In this document: in pieces, positions 1 to 8,302 of the stretch
How positions within the stretch are numbered: the first letter of the stretch is position 1
How the letters are laid out: the number at the start of each line of letters is the position of its first letter
DNA from: Formosa undariae
Lineage (GTDB): Bacteria; Bacteroidota; Bacteroidia; Flavobacteriales; Flavobacteriaceae
Length of the DNA stretch: 64,000 nt
Direction of reading: 5' to 3'
Assembly: GCF_042427615.1 (NCBI RefSeq)
Contig: NZ_JBHMEZ010000013.1
Coordinates: 62,001 to 126,000, forward strand
The notes under the pieces: model-generated
What the model was told of the DNA's origin: nothing
Database searches by the model: none
Seen by the model: the letters and a program-made list of their open reading frames with translations, nothing else
Made by a program: the position numbers and the translations under genes

Positions 1-11
1 ATTTTTAAACT

Positions 12-476
12 ATGAAACGCGCCATTTTCCCAGGGTCTTTCGACCCAATAACTTTAGGACATCTCGATATAATATCACGTGCAGTAAATGTATTTGATGA
101 AGTTATTGTTGCTATCGGAATCAATTCTGACAAAAAATATATGTTCACTTTAGACGAACGCCTTCAATTTATTAAGGACACGTTTAAAGACGAACCCAGG
201 GTAAAGGTCACAACCTATTCAGGTTTAACAGTAGACTTCTGTATTAAAATGGATGTTGAATTTATTTTAAGAGGACTTAGAAACCCTGCAGATTTTGAAT
301 TTGAAAAAGCCATCGCGCAGACCAATAGAAAACTTTCGGAAATAGAAACCGTGTTTTTACTAACCTCATCTAAAACCTCATTTATTAGTTCTAGTATTGT
401 TAGAGATGTAATACGGCACAATGGGAATTACACACTCCTTGTTCCCGATAATGTAAGAGTAAAAAAAGCGCCATAA
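12..476 (+). CDS. coaD: Phosphopantetheine adenylyltransferase
   Basis: Transfers AMP from ATP to 4'-phosphopantetheine to give dephospho-CoA, the fourth step of cytoplasmic CoA synthesis. The 154-residue product is the usual family length. It has the nucleotidyltransferase signature GSFDPITLGHLD at residues 8-19, with the catalytic His at 17, and the C-terminal ISSSIVR segment matching the ISS(T/S)xxR motif. The ATG at 12 gives a full-length N terminus. The stop codon lies in the loop of the terminator shared with the convergent SulP gene. Its promoter would lie upstream of the window. Confidence 0.97.
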   Translation: MKRAIFPGSFDPITLGHLDIISRAVNVFDEVIVAIGINSDKKYMFTLDERLQFIKDTFKDEPRVKVTTYSGLTVDFCIKMDVEFILRGLRNPADFEFEKAIAQTNRKLSEIETVFLLTSSKTSFISSSIVRDVIRHNGNYTLLVPDNVRVKKAP

Positions 477-490
477 TTGGCGCTTTTTTT
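461..490. terminator. Bidirectional terminator of coaD and the SulP gene
   Basis: A perfect 13-bp inverted repeat (arms 461-473 and 478-490, core AGCGCCA/TGGCGCT) with a 4-nt loop and seven A/T pairs at the outer edge, so it reads as an intrinsic terminator on both strands. The loop TAAT contains the coaD stop codon, and the SulP stop lies two bases beyond the hairpin. Confidence 0.85.
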
Positions 491-491
491 A

Positions 492-2387
492 TTAAAATTT
501 ATATTCTGAAAGTGGTTTTGGAAAATCCTCTGGATTCGCCGCCAAGTGATATCTTGGATCGTGAACATCTTCAACAATAACATCTTTAAACTTCGGATTC
601 GCTTTATACATTAGTATTTTACAATCTTCGCTTAAATGCTTCAGTTTAATTGATTTCCCTACCGCTTCATATTTGTTTACAATATTTGTAATAGCTTCTA
701 CAGCCGAATGGTCGCTTATACGAGACTCCACAAAATCGATATAGACTTCATCTGGATCATTTTTAATATCGAACTTTTCGTTGAAAGCTGTAATAGAACC
801 GAAAAATAATGGGCCCCAAATTTCGTACGTTTTAATTTTTCCGTCTTCTGTAAAACGCTTTCTAGCTCTAATCTTTTTAGCATTCTCCCAAGCAAAAGCA
901 AGCGCAGAAATGATTACCCCAACAAATACAGCGATTGCTAAATCGAAAAACACAGTGACCACAGAAACGATAACAAGCACAACGGCATCGGAAACAGGTA
1001 TCTTTTTCATGATTCGTAAACTAGACCATGCAAAGGTTTCAATAACCATCATAAACATTACACCTACTAAAGCAGCAATTGGCACTTGCTCGATATATTT
1101 ATCTGCAAATAAAATAAAGGTAAGTAGAGTAATTGCCATCATTACACCAGATAGACGTCCTCTACCACCGGCATTAATGTTAATCACAGTTTGTCCAATC
1201 ATACCACAACCTCCGGTTCCACCAAGTATTCCACTTAGCATATTTCCTGCACCTTGAGCCACACATTCTCTGTTTCCATCTCCTCGAGAATCCGTTAATT
1301 CGTCTACAAGATTCATCGTCATTAAGGTTTCTATTAATCCCACAGAAGCCGCTAAGAACGCATAAGGTGCAATGAATTTTAAAGTATCTAAATTAAATGG
1401 TAAATGACTCCAAAGCTCTCCAAGATTTAGTTTGCTTGAAAGTTCGTCAAAGCCATTAAGGCCTGCCCCACCTCCATCTCTAATAAAGTCTCCTACATTA
1501 ATCGAATTAAGGCCTCCAAAAATCGAAATTAAAGTCACTATTAAAATAGCCGTTAATGCCGCAGGCACCTTTTTTGTTAACTTAGGTAAACCCCAAATAA
1601 TAAGCATGGTTAATAAAACCAAACCGATCATAATATAAAGCTTATTGCCTTCCATAATCGATTTTACAACGCCGCTATCTTTTACAGAGTAGAAGCCATT
1701 ATCCTGAACATTGAACACTACTTTTTTAGTATTTACATCGAAAACTTGATTCTCCGACATGATAAATACTTCTTCGCCAGTAGCAATATTATTAATCGAT
1801 TTACCATCTATTGAAAACAATTTACTACCAGAAATTAAATCTGTTACCGTATTATCATTTACATTATAAACCAATTCCTTAGATTCAGTTTTTCGCATAT
1901 TTTGTCCGAAAATATCTTTTGTATTTTCTTTAAACATTCCCAATTGTGCCATAAAAATAACAATGGCTAAACCGTTTACAAACCCTAGCATTACAGGATG
2001 CGGAATTAAACGCACAAATTTACCAAGCTTAAAAATTCCTGATAACACCTGAATAATTCCCATTAAAACAACAGCCGCTAGCAGATAAAAGTACCCCATG
2101 TTCTCTACAGGCGTGTCAAACAAAAGACCTTTAGCATGTCCTTCCTGAATCATGTGTACAAAAATAACAGCAACTGCTCCAGCTGCACCAGAAATTAAAC
2201 CTGGTCTTCCTCCAAAAAGTGCAGAAACTATACCTATTATAAACGCACCAAAAAGCGCTACAATTGGACTAATTTGAGCAACGAAGGCAAAGGCAACAAC
2301 CTCAGGAATCATCGCTAACGATACTGTTATACCAGCCAACACATCGTCTTTAGCGTTTGGTGTTATTTTCCTTATAAAATCTGTCAT
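492..2387 (-). CDS. SulP family inorganic anion transporter with STAS domain
   Basis: Inner-membrane transporter of the SulP/SLC26 family, which moves sulfate, bicarbonate or related anions; the substrate cannot be read from sequence. The start chosen is the ATG at 2387 (631 residues), because a longer frame reaching 2459 would begin upstream of a perfect promoter at 2408-2437. The N-terminal half has the family core (AGITVSLAMIPEVVAFAF near residues 18-35, then GGRPGLISGAAGA). A C-terminal STAS domain covers roughly residues 540-625. Odd feature: about 97 polar residues (roughly 152-248) sit between two membrane segments where relatives have a short loop. Divergent from the M14 peptidase gene. 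Confidence 0.9.
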   Translation of the reverse strand: MTDFIRKITPNAKDDVLAGITVSLAMIPEVVAFAFVAQISPIVALFGAFIIGIVSALFGGRPGLISGAAGAVAVIFVHMIQEGHAKGLLFDTPVENMGYFYLLAAVVLMGIIQVLSGIFKLGKFVRLIPHPVMLGFVNGLAIVIFMAQLGMFKENTKDIFGQNMRKTESKELVYNVNDNTVTDLISGSKLFSIDGKSINNIATGEEVFIMSENQVFDVNTKKVVFNVQDNGFYSVKDSGVVKSIMEGNKLYIMIGLVLLTMLIIWGLPKLTKKVPAALTAILIVTLISIFGGLNSINVGDFIRDGGGAGLNGFDELSSKLNLGELWSHLPFNLDTLKFIAPYAFLAASVGLIETLMTMNLVDELTDSRGDGNRECVAQGAGNMLSGILGGTGGCGMIGQTVININAGGRGRLSGVMMAITLLTFILFADKYIEQVPIAALVGVMFMMVIETFAWSSLRIMKKIPVSDAVVLVIVSVVTVFFDLAIAVFVGVIISALAFAWENAKKIRARKRFTEDGKIKTYEIWGPLFFGSITAFNEKFDIKNDPDEVYIDFVESRISDHSAVEAITNIVNKYEAVGKSIKLKHLSEDCKILMYKANPKFKDVIVEDVHDPRYHLAANPEDFPKPLSEYKF

Positions 2388-2407
2388 GTTTCTATTTTTT
2401 AAAGGCG

Positions 2408-2437
2408 CAAAAGTACAGTTAAAATAAGTATACGCAA
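2408..2437 (-). promoter_or_regulatory. SulP gene promoter (TTG-N19-TAnnTTTG)
   Basis: On the minus strand the -33 TTG is at 2437-2435 and the -7 TACTTTTG at 2415-2408, with exactly 19 bases between them. This is the Bacteroidota vegetative consensus. It fixes the downstream ATG at 2387 as the start. The -33 box lies in a small inverted repeat, GCAAG-TT-CTTGC (2434-2445). Confidence 0.6.
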
Positions 2438-2459
2438 GTTCTTGCAATGATAATTTCAT

Positions 2460-2467
2460 TAAGTTTG
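2460..2467 (+). promoter_or_regulatory. Possible -7 box of the M14 peptidase gene
   Basis: TAAGTTTG matches the TAnnTTTG element 17 bases before the ATG at 2485. No TTG sits at the preferred 19-base spacing (the nearest is at 15). It is back to back with the SulP promoter. Confidence 0.35.
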
Positions 2468-2484
2468 ACTCAAAACAATTCAGA

Positions 2485-4218
2485 ATGAAATATTTCGCTT
2501 ACGCATTCTTTACATTACTACTAACAAATACTTTACATGCTCAAACCCAAAATAACTTCCTTACACATTTTGAAAAAAGTGATGGTAAAGAAACGGCTAC
2601 CTATGATGAAGTTATTCAGTTTTATAAGAATTTAGCCACAACCTATCCTCAGATTTCAGTTAAAACTATGGGAGAAACGGACTCAGGAAAGCCGTTGCAC
2701 ATGGTAACACTTAACTCTGATTCGGATTTTAATTTTCCTAAAATCAGAGAAAACAAGCGTATTTTACTTATTAATAATGGGATTCATCCTGGAGAAAGTG
2801 ATGGTATAGATGCCACAATGATGCTGTATAGAGATATTGTTCAAGGTAAGGTGGATATGCCAAAACATACCGTATTAGTCACCATTCCTATTTACAATAT
2901 TGGCGGGAGTTTAAATAGAAATTCGACAACGAGAACCAACCAAAACGGACCCGAAACCTATGGTTTTAGAGGTAATGCCCGTAATTACGATTTAAATCGC
3001 GATTTTATAAAAAGTGACACTAAAAATGCAAAAGCTTTCGCTGAAATTTTTCACACGATTCAGCCGGATGTGTTTATAGATAATCACGTAAGTAATGGTG
3101 CCGATTATCAGTATACGTTAACACACCTATTCACACAGCACAATAAACTTGGGGGTGATTTAGGTAATTATTTACACACCAAAATGATGCCTGAATTAGA
3201 ACAAAATTTAGCATCTAAAGATTGGGATATTACACCATATGTAAATGTTTTTAATCAAGTTCCTGAGATTGGTTTTAGTCAGTTTTTAGATCATCCAAGA
3301 TATTCTACAGGTTACACGACCTTATTTAATACTTTAGGAATGATGGTAGAGACACATATGCTTAAGCCATACAAACCAAGAGTTGAAGGTACTTACGAAC
3401 TCATGATAAGTATGATTGAACTTATTGAAAAAGACTACAAAGTCATTAAAACATTAAGAGCTAAAGCCAATTCGACTTTCTTAAATGCTAAAACTTACGA
3501 TTTAAATTGGACGGTAGACACGACTAAATTTTCGACCTTACAATTTAAAGGGTTTGAAGGCGAATATATCGCAAGCGATGTTACTGGACTAAAACGTTTA
3601 AAATACGATAGATCTAAACCTTTTACTAAACCTGTAACCTATCAAAACTACTTTAAACCTACAACACAAATTTCCGTTCCAAAGGCATATATTATTCCAC
3701 AAGGTTGGTATTCTATCATCGAATTATTGAAATTGAATCAGGTACAGATGACGCCGTTAAAAGCTAACAAAACATTTACAGTTGAAACCTACCATATTAC
3801 AAATTTCGACACCAAGGAAGACGCTTACGAAGGTCACTATTTACACTCCAATACAACTGTATCCTCGACTACAGAAACATTACAGTTTAGAACAGGCGAT
3901 TATTACATCGAAACCCGTCAGCCAGCAATTCGGTATCTCCTAGAGACTTTAGAGCCCCAAGCCGTAGATTCTTTTTTTAATTGGAATTTTTTCGACACGA
4001 TTCTTCAACAAAAAGAAGGGTTTTCGCCTTACGTTTGGGAAGATTTAGCCTTAGAACTATTGAATACCAATGCAGAGCTTAAACAAGAATTTGAAGCTAA
4101 AAAACAATCTGACAACGCATTTTCTAATAACTGGTATGCCCAATTAGATTGGATACATAAGCAAAGTAATTATTACGAAAAGGCACATATGCGTTACCCT
4201 ATTTATAGAGTAAACTAG
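2485..4218 (+). CDS. Secreted M14 family zinc carboxypeptidase
   Basis: Exported metallopeptidase of the M14 (carboxypeptidase A-like) family, expected to remove C-terminal residues from peptides outside the cytoplasm. The signal peptide covers residues 1-19 and ends ..LHA before Gln20. Zinc ligands are visible as HPGE (His101, Glu104) and His201 in DNHVSNGADY. Substrate-side residues NYDLNRDF are near 167-174, and the probable catalytic Glu289 is in MMVETH. The C-terminal 270 residues form a further domain I do not recognise. The 577-residue length fits Bacteroidota M14 proteins. It is 44 bp upstream of the ClC gene on the same strand. Whether it works with the amidoligase cassette further downstream is open. 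Confidence 0.88.
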   Translation: MKYFAYAFFTLLLTNTLHAQTQNNFLTHFEKSDGKETATYDEVIQFYKNLATTYPQISVKTMGETDSGKPLHMVTLNSDSDFNFPKIRENKRILLINNGIHPGESDGIDATMMLYRDIVQGKVDMPKHTVLVTIPIYNIGGSLNRNSTTRTNQNGPETYGFRGNARNYDLNRDFIKSDTKNAKAFAEIFHTIQPDVFIDNHVSNGADYQYTLTHLFTQHNKLGGDLGNYLHTKMMPELEQNLASKDWDITPYVNVFNQVPEIGFSQFLDHPRYSTGYTTLFNTLGMMVETHMLKPYKPRVEGTYELMISMIELIEKDYKVIKTLRAKANSTFLNAKTYDLNWTVDTTKFSTLQFKGFEGEYIASDVTGLKRLKYDRSKPFTKPVTYQNYFKPTTQISVPKAYIIPQGWYSIIELLKLNQVQMTPLKANKTFTVETYHITNFDTKEDAYEGHYLHSNTTVSSTTETLQFRTGDYYIETRQPAIRYLLETLEPQAVDSFFNWNFFDTILQQKEGFSPYVWEDLALELLNTNAELKQEFEAKKQSDNAFSNNWYAQLDWIHKQSNYYEKAHMRYPIYRVN

Positions 4219-4262
4219 ACACAAATATTTATAAAAAACATCAATTTAAAACTTATTGTTAC

Positions 4263-5531
4263 GTGAAATTACATAGAAAGAAAAAGATAATTAAATATCT
4301 CAACATACTAGACCAACCTATAAAATTCAATCCGTTTGTCTTTAGTTGGTCGTTTTTACTTTGGGCGGTCTTAGGACTTATTGGTGGTATTACCGCAGGA
4401 ATTTATTGGATTATTTTAGAGTTCTTGACGCATAAAGTTGCCTTTTTTGAAGGTTGGCAAGTTATTCCTGTCATGTCTATTGCGGGGCTGTTGGCAGGTT
4501 TAGTTATTCATTTTATTGGAGATCCCGGAGAAATTCAACTTATAGTAAACAACATCCGTTTTAATAAAGGAAAATTAAATCCGAAGAATAATCCCTCAAT
4601 GATTTTATCATCATTCCTTTGCATCGCTTCTGGTGGAAGCTTAGGTCCAGAAGCACCATTAGTACAAGTTACAGGATCGATAGGAACATGGTTAGGAAAA
4701 ATTTTCAGACTTAAAGGAGAAGCATTACGATCGTTAAGTATCGCAGGAATGGCTTCTGGATTTACAGCTTTATTTGGTGCGCCTCTTGGCGGAAGTTTAT
4801 TCGCTTTAGAAATTCTGCATTATAAACATGCTGTAGAATACTACCGAGCCATTATCCCTGCACTTGTAGCCAGCAGTTTTAGTTATATTGTGTTTGCATT
4901 AATTGTTCATTTAGGCCTTGGCCCTACTTGGAATTTATCTGCTTACGAATATTCTGGAATTTTCGATTTTGGGTATGCCGTGTTCTTTGCTATTATAGCC
5001 ACTGCAGTAGGCTGGTCTTTTATCTTTTGTGTCAAATTTTTCAAAGTAATTTTCGAAAAATATCCCATTCCAATTTATATAAAAACACTTATTGGCGGAT
5101 TACTTTTAGGCGTTATTGCGTATTACATACCAATTACACGCTATTTTGGTCATCATGAGATTAACGAACTTATAACTGAGCATTTCCCTTTAAAACTACT
5201 ATTCATTATCTTAATATTTAAAATCATTGCTATTGCAATAACAGTGACTTCAGGTTGGCGTGGTGGTTTTATAATTCCGTTGTTTTTTGTAGGCACAACT
5301 CTGGGTTTAATTATTCATCATTTTATACCATCGGTTAGCTTAACACTAACTATTGTAAGTTGCATGGCAGCCATAAATGCGTGCGTAACACGAACACCTA
5401 TGAGTACAACGATTCTGCTTACAACGCTAACCGGATTCGGACACTTAATCCCTATTCTTTTTGCCAGTTTAACCGGATATTTTCTCGCTCCTAGAATCCC
5501 GTTTATTAGCGCTCAAAAGCATCAGGATTAA
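4263..5531 (+). CDS. ClC family chloride channel or transporter
   Basis: Polytopic inner-membrane protein of the voltage-gated chloride channel family, 422 residues, with about ten hydrophobic segments and no C-terminal CBS domains. The start is a GTG; no early in-frame ATG offers an alternative. Family motifs visible are SGGSLGPEAPLVQ at residues 123-135 (position of the GREGP selectivity segment) and GWRGGFIIP near 330 (GxFxP region). The position of the usual gating glutamate is Leu127, and a glutamate follows two residues after the motif's Gly (Glu130). Whether it is a channel or an exchanger, and for which anion, is not decidable here. Confidence 0.88.
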   Translation: MKLHRKKKIIKYLNILDQPIKFNPFVFSWSFLLWAVLGLIGGITAGIYWIILEFLTHKVAFFEGWQVIPVMSIAGLLAGLVIHFIGDPGEIQLIVNNIRFNKGKLNPKNNPSMILSSFLCIASGGSLGPEAPLVQVTGSIGTWLGKIFRLKGEALRSLSIAGMASGFTALFGAPLGGSLFALEILHYKHAVEYYRAIIPALVASSFSYIVFALIVHLGLGPTWNLSAYEYSGIFDFGYAVFFAIIATAVGWSFIFCVKFFKVIFEKYPIPIYIKTLIGGLLLGVIAYYIPITRYFGHHEINELITEHFPLKLLFIILIFKIIAIAITVTSGWRGGFIIPLFFVGTTLGLIIHHFIPSVSLTLTIVSCMAAINACVTRTPMSTTILLTTLTGFGHLIPILFASLTGYFLAPRIPFISAQKHQD

Positions 5532-5628
5532 GACATTAAAAAAAAATAAAAAAAGTCAGTCTAAACGCAAATCATATTTAAAAATAATATACATTTAATT
5601 AAAATTTATATCGCCATGATGCGTTTTA

Positions 5629-7074
5629 ATGAATAAGTATATTGTTGTAAATCAACCTGAAAAATGGAATTTTTCAATTGAGAATATTAAGGTGATTTCC
5701 TCACAAGAATATCTTACAAACCCTGAGTTTTCGCTTCTAAAAAAAGCTAGAATTTTCAATTTATGTAAAGATTATTCTTATCAATCTAAAGGATACTACG
5801 TTTCACTTTTAGCTGAAGCACGTGGACATTTGGCAATCCCGACAGTTAAAAATATTGTCGACTTAAAAGCTTTAAAGCTCGTTAGAATTGTTTCGGACGA
5901 ATTTGACGATACCATTCAACAAAGTTTAAAGAATATAAAGTCGCAAGAATTTACGCTAAGCATTTATTTCGGACAAAATGTAGCTCAGAAATACAAAGAG
6001 TTAAGCGTGTTGTTTTACAAACATTTTCAAGTGCCGTTTTTACGTGTTAAATTTAGTCATACCACAAAGTGGAACATTCAGAGTATTAAAGCGATTTCAG
6101 AATCTGAAATTCCTGCAGAACATATGGAAAGTGTTCAGGAATTTGCGAATCAGTATTTTTCTAAAAAACGCTACGATATTCCGAAGTTAACCAAAAGTGA
6201 TTTCGATTTAGCGATATTGGTAAACCCAAAAGATCCTGCGCCACCAAGCAATCCGAAAGCCTTAAAAAAGTTTATCGACTTGGCTGAAAAGATGAACATT
6301 TATGCCGAAATAATCGAGCCTAAAGATTTGTCGCGTTTATCATCTTTCGATGCTTTATTTATTCGTCAGAGTACAGAAGTCAATAACGAAGCCTATGCCT
6401 TTGCTCGAAAAGCACAACAAGAAGGACTCGCGATAATAGATTATCCAAGTGCTATTTTAAAATGTTGCAATAAGGTTTACATGGCTGAAGCATTAAAAAA
6501 TGCCAATATAGATACGCCAAAAACTATTATTGTACATAAAGATAATAAGCAATTGGTTTTAGACACCGTTGGTTTGCCTTGTGTTTTAAAAGCACCAGAC
6601 TCCACATTTTCGTTCGGCGTAAAAAAAGCCAAAACCGAGGCAGAGTATCACGAACTTGTTTCTGGAATGCTTAAAGAATCTGACTTAATAATTGCTCAAG
6701 AATTTTGTCCATCCGATTACGATTGGCGTATTGGAATTTTAGACGACAAACCCTTTTATGCCTGTAAATATTATATGGCAAAAGGACATTGGCAAATATA
6801 CAATTGGGATGCGAAAAAGAAAGACGACCAGGATGGAAACGCCGACTGTTTACCAATAGAATCTGTTCCTAAAAAGGTGCTGAATATGGCTATAAAATCG
6901 GCTAAACTTATGGGAAAAGGTCTTTATGGTATCGATATAAAAGTGGTAAACAACAGACCAATGGTAATTGAAATTAACGACAATCCAAATATTGATTTTG
7001 GTGTAGAAGATGCCTATTATGGCGATGCTGTTTACATTGAAATTTTATCAGCATTAAAAAAACGTTTAGATTAA
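5629..7074 (+). CDS. RimK-like ATP-grasp ligase
   Basis: Predicted ATP-dependent carboxylate-amine ligase, 481 residues. Residues 1 to about 150 resemble the N-terminal domain found on RimK-like ATP-grasp proteins. Residues from about 205 to the end form the ATP-grasp catalytic unit, with the metal-binding EINDNPN at 448-454 and the upstream segments VLKAPDSTFSFGV and DYDWRIGILDDKPFYACKYY. RimK itself adds glutamates to a protein tail, but this architecture is distinct, so the substrate is unknown. Its stop is one base before the ATG of the GCS2-like gene, so the two are co-expressed. No TAnnTTTG promoter is visible in the 97-bp gap upstream. Confidence 0.85.
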   Translation: MNKYIVVNQPEKWNFSIENIKVISSQEYLTNPEFSLLKKARIFNLCKDYSYQSKGYYVSLLAEARGHLAIPTVKNIVDLKALKLVRIVSDEFDDTIQQSLKNIKSQEFTLSIYFGQNVAQKYKELSVLFYKHFQVPFLRVKFSHTTKWNIQSIKAISESEIPAEHMESVQEFANQYFSKKRYDIPKLTKSDFDLAILVNPKDPAPPSNPKALKKFIDLAEKMNIYAEIIEPKDLSRLSSFDALFIRQSTEVNNEAYAFARKAQQEGLAIIDYPSAILKCCNKVYMAEALKNANIDTPKTIIVHKDNKQLVLDTVGLPCVLKAPDSTFSFGVKKAKTEAEYHELVSGMLKESDLIIAQEFCPSDYDWRIGILDDKPFYACKYYMAKGHWQIYNWDAKKKDDQDGNADCLPIESVPKKVLNMAIKSAKLMGKGLYGIDIKVVNNRPMVIEINDNPNIDFGVEDAYYGDAVYIEILSALKKRLD

Positions 7075-7075
7075 A

Positions 7076-8302
7076 ATGAATAAAAAATATCATCTTTTTG
7101 ATGTTTACGGGATTGAACTAGAATACATGCTAGTAAATCAATCTGACTTAAAAATTGCTCCAATTGTTGATACCCTTTTAACGAAAAAGAAAGGCAAATT
7201 AACATCGGACATTGTAAATGGTAAAATTGCATGGAGCAACGAATTGGTTGCGCATGTAGTAGAACTTAAAACCAACGGACCTACAAAAGATTTGAATGGT
7301 TTGGCACCGCTATTTCATCAAAATATAAAGGAAATCAATGCCATTTTAAAACCTTTACAAACCAAACTATTACCATCGGCAGCACATCCGTTTATGAATC
7401 CGAAAACAGATACGCAACTTTGGAAACACAGCTATAGTGAGGTGTACGAATTGTATAACCGTATTTTTAATTGTAAAAACCACGGATGGAGCAACGTACA
7501 GAGTGTACATATAAACTTGCCTTTTTTTGACGATAAAGAGTTTGAAAGACTACACGCTGCAATACGCATTATTTTACCTTTAATTCCAGGCTTAAGCGCG
7601 AGCTCTCCTATTTTAGAAGGAGAACTAACCGGATTTAAAGATACGAGATTAGAGTACTATAAAGACAATCAAAAAGAGATTCCTGAAATGGCAGGCCTTG
7701 TTATTCCTGAACGTGTATTTACAAAATTGGATTATTACGCTACTATTTTCGAACCAATTAAAAAGGCGATAAAACCATTCGATACTAAAAATGTTTTAGA
7801 CCACCACTTTCTAAATTCTCGAGGTGCTATTGCACGATTCGACAGAAATGCTATTGAAATTCGTTTAGTAGATATTCAAGAATGTCCAAAGGCAGATATA
7901 GCCATATGTGCTTTAATAATAGAGACTTTAAAACTATTAGTAAATAAAAAACTATCGCCATTAGCAGCACAAAAGCGATGGGTGAAAGAAGATTTATTCG
8001 TAATCTTAAATGATGCTATAAAAAACGGTGAAACATCGGTAGTTAAGAATTTAGACTACTTAAATGTTTTTGATATTGAAGATGAAACGACGATTCAGAA
8101 TGTATGGAAACATTTATATGCTTTGGCAAAACCAAATATTCATAAATCACATTATAAAGCTATTGAAACTATATTAAAAGAAGGAACTTTAGCAACAAGA
8201 ATTGAAGGCGCTTTAAAAGACGATTTTTCTGCAGAACACATTTTAGAGGTATACAACGCTTTAGCAGAATGCTTGGAGAACAACACGCTATTTACAAAAT
8301 GA
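7076..8302 (+). CDS. Glutamate-cysteine ligase (GCS2) family protein
   Basis: Carboxylate-amine ligase of the glutamate-cysteine ligase 2 fold, 408 residues. Active-site features visible are the metal-binding pair in YGIELEYM (Glu14, Glu16), QSVHINLPF (the family's histidine strand) and SASSP in the central region. The family makes gamma-glutamyl amide bonds using ATP, but this divergent member is not obviously the glutathione enzyme and no gshB lies next to it. It is second in a three-gene cassette. Its TGA overlaps the ATG of the hydrolase gene by four bases (ATGA), which implies translational coupling. Confidence 0.82.
   Translation: MNKKYHLFDVYGIELEYMLVNQSDLKIAPIVDTLLTKKKGKLTSDIVNGKIAWSNELVAHVVELKTNGPTKDLNGLAPLFHQNIKEINAILKPLQTKLLPSAAHPFMNPKTDTQLWKHSYSEVYELYNRIFNCKNHGWSNVQSVHINLPFFDDKEFERLHAAIRIILPLIPGLSASSPILEGELTGFKDTRLEYYKDNQKEIPEMAGLVIPERVFTKLDYYATIFEPIKKAIKPFDTKNVLDHHFLNSRGAIARFDRNAIEIRLVDIQECPKADIAICALIIETLKLLVNKKLSPLAAQKRWVKEDLFVILNDAIKNGETSVVKNLDYLNVFDIEDETTIQNVWKHLYALAKPNIHKSHYKAIETILKEGTLATRIEGALKDDFSAEHILEVYNALAECLENNTLFTK

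Noticed and set aside
781..1638. Plus-strand open frames opposite the SulP gene
   Set aside because: They are antisense shadows of a well-supported membrane protein gene and have no family features.
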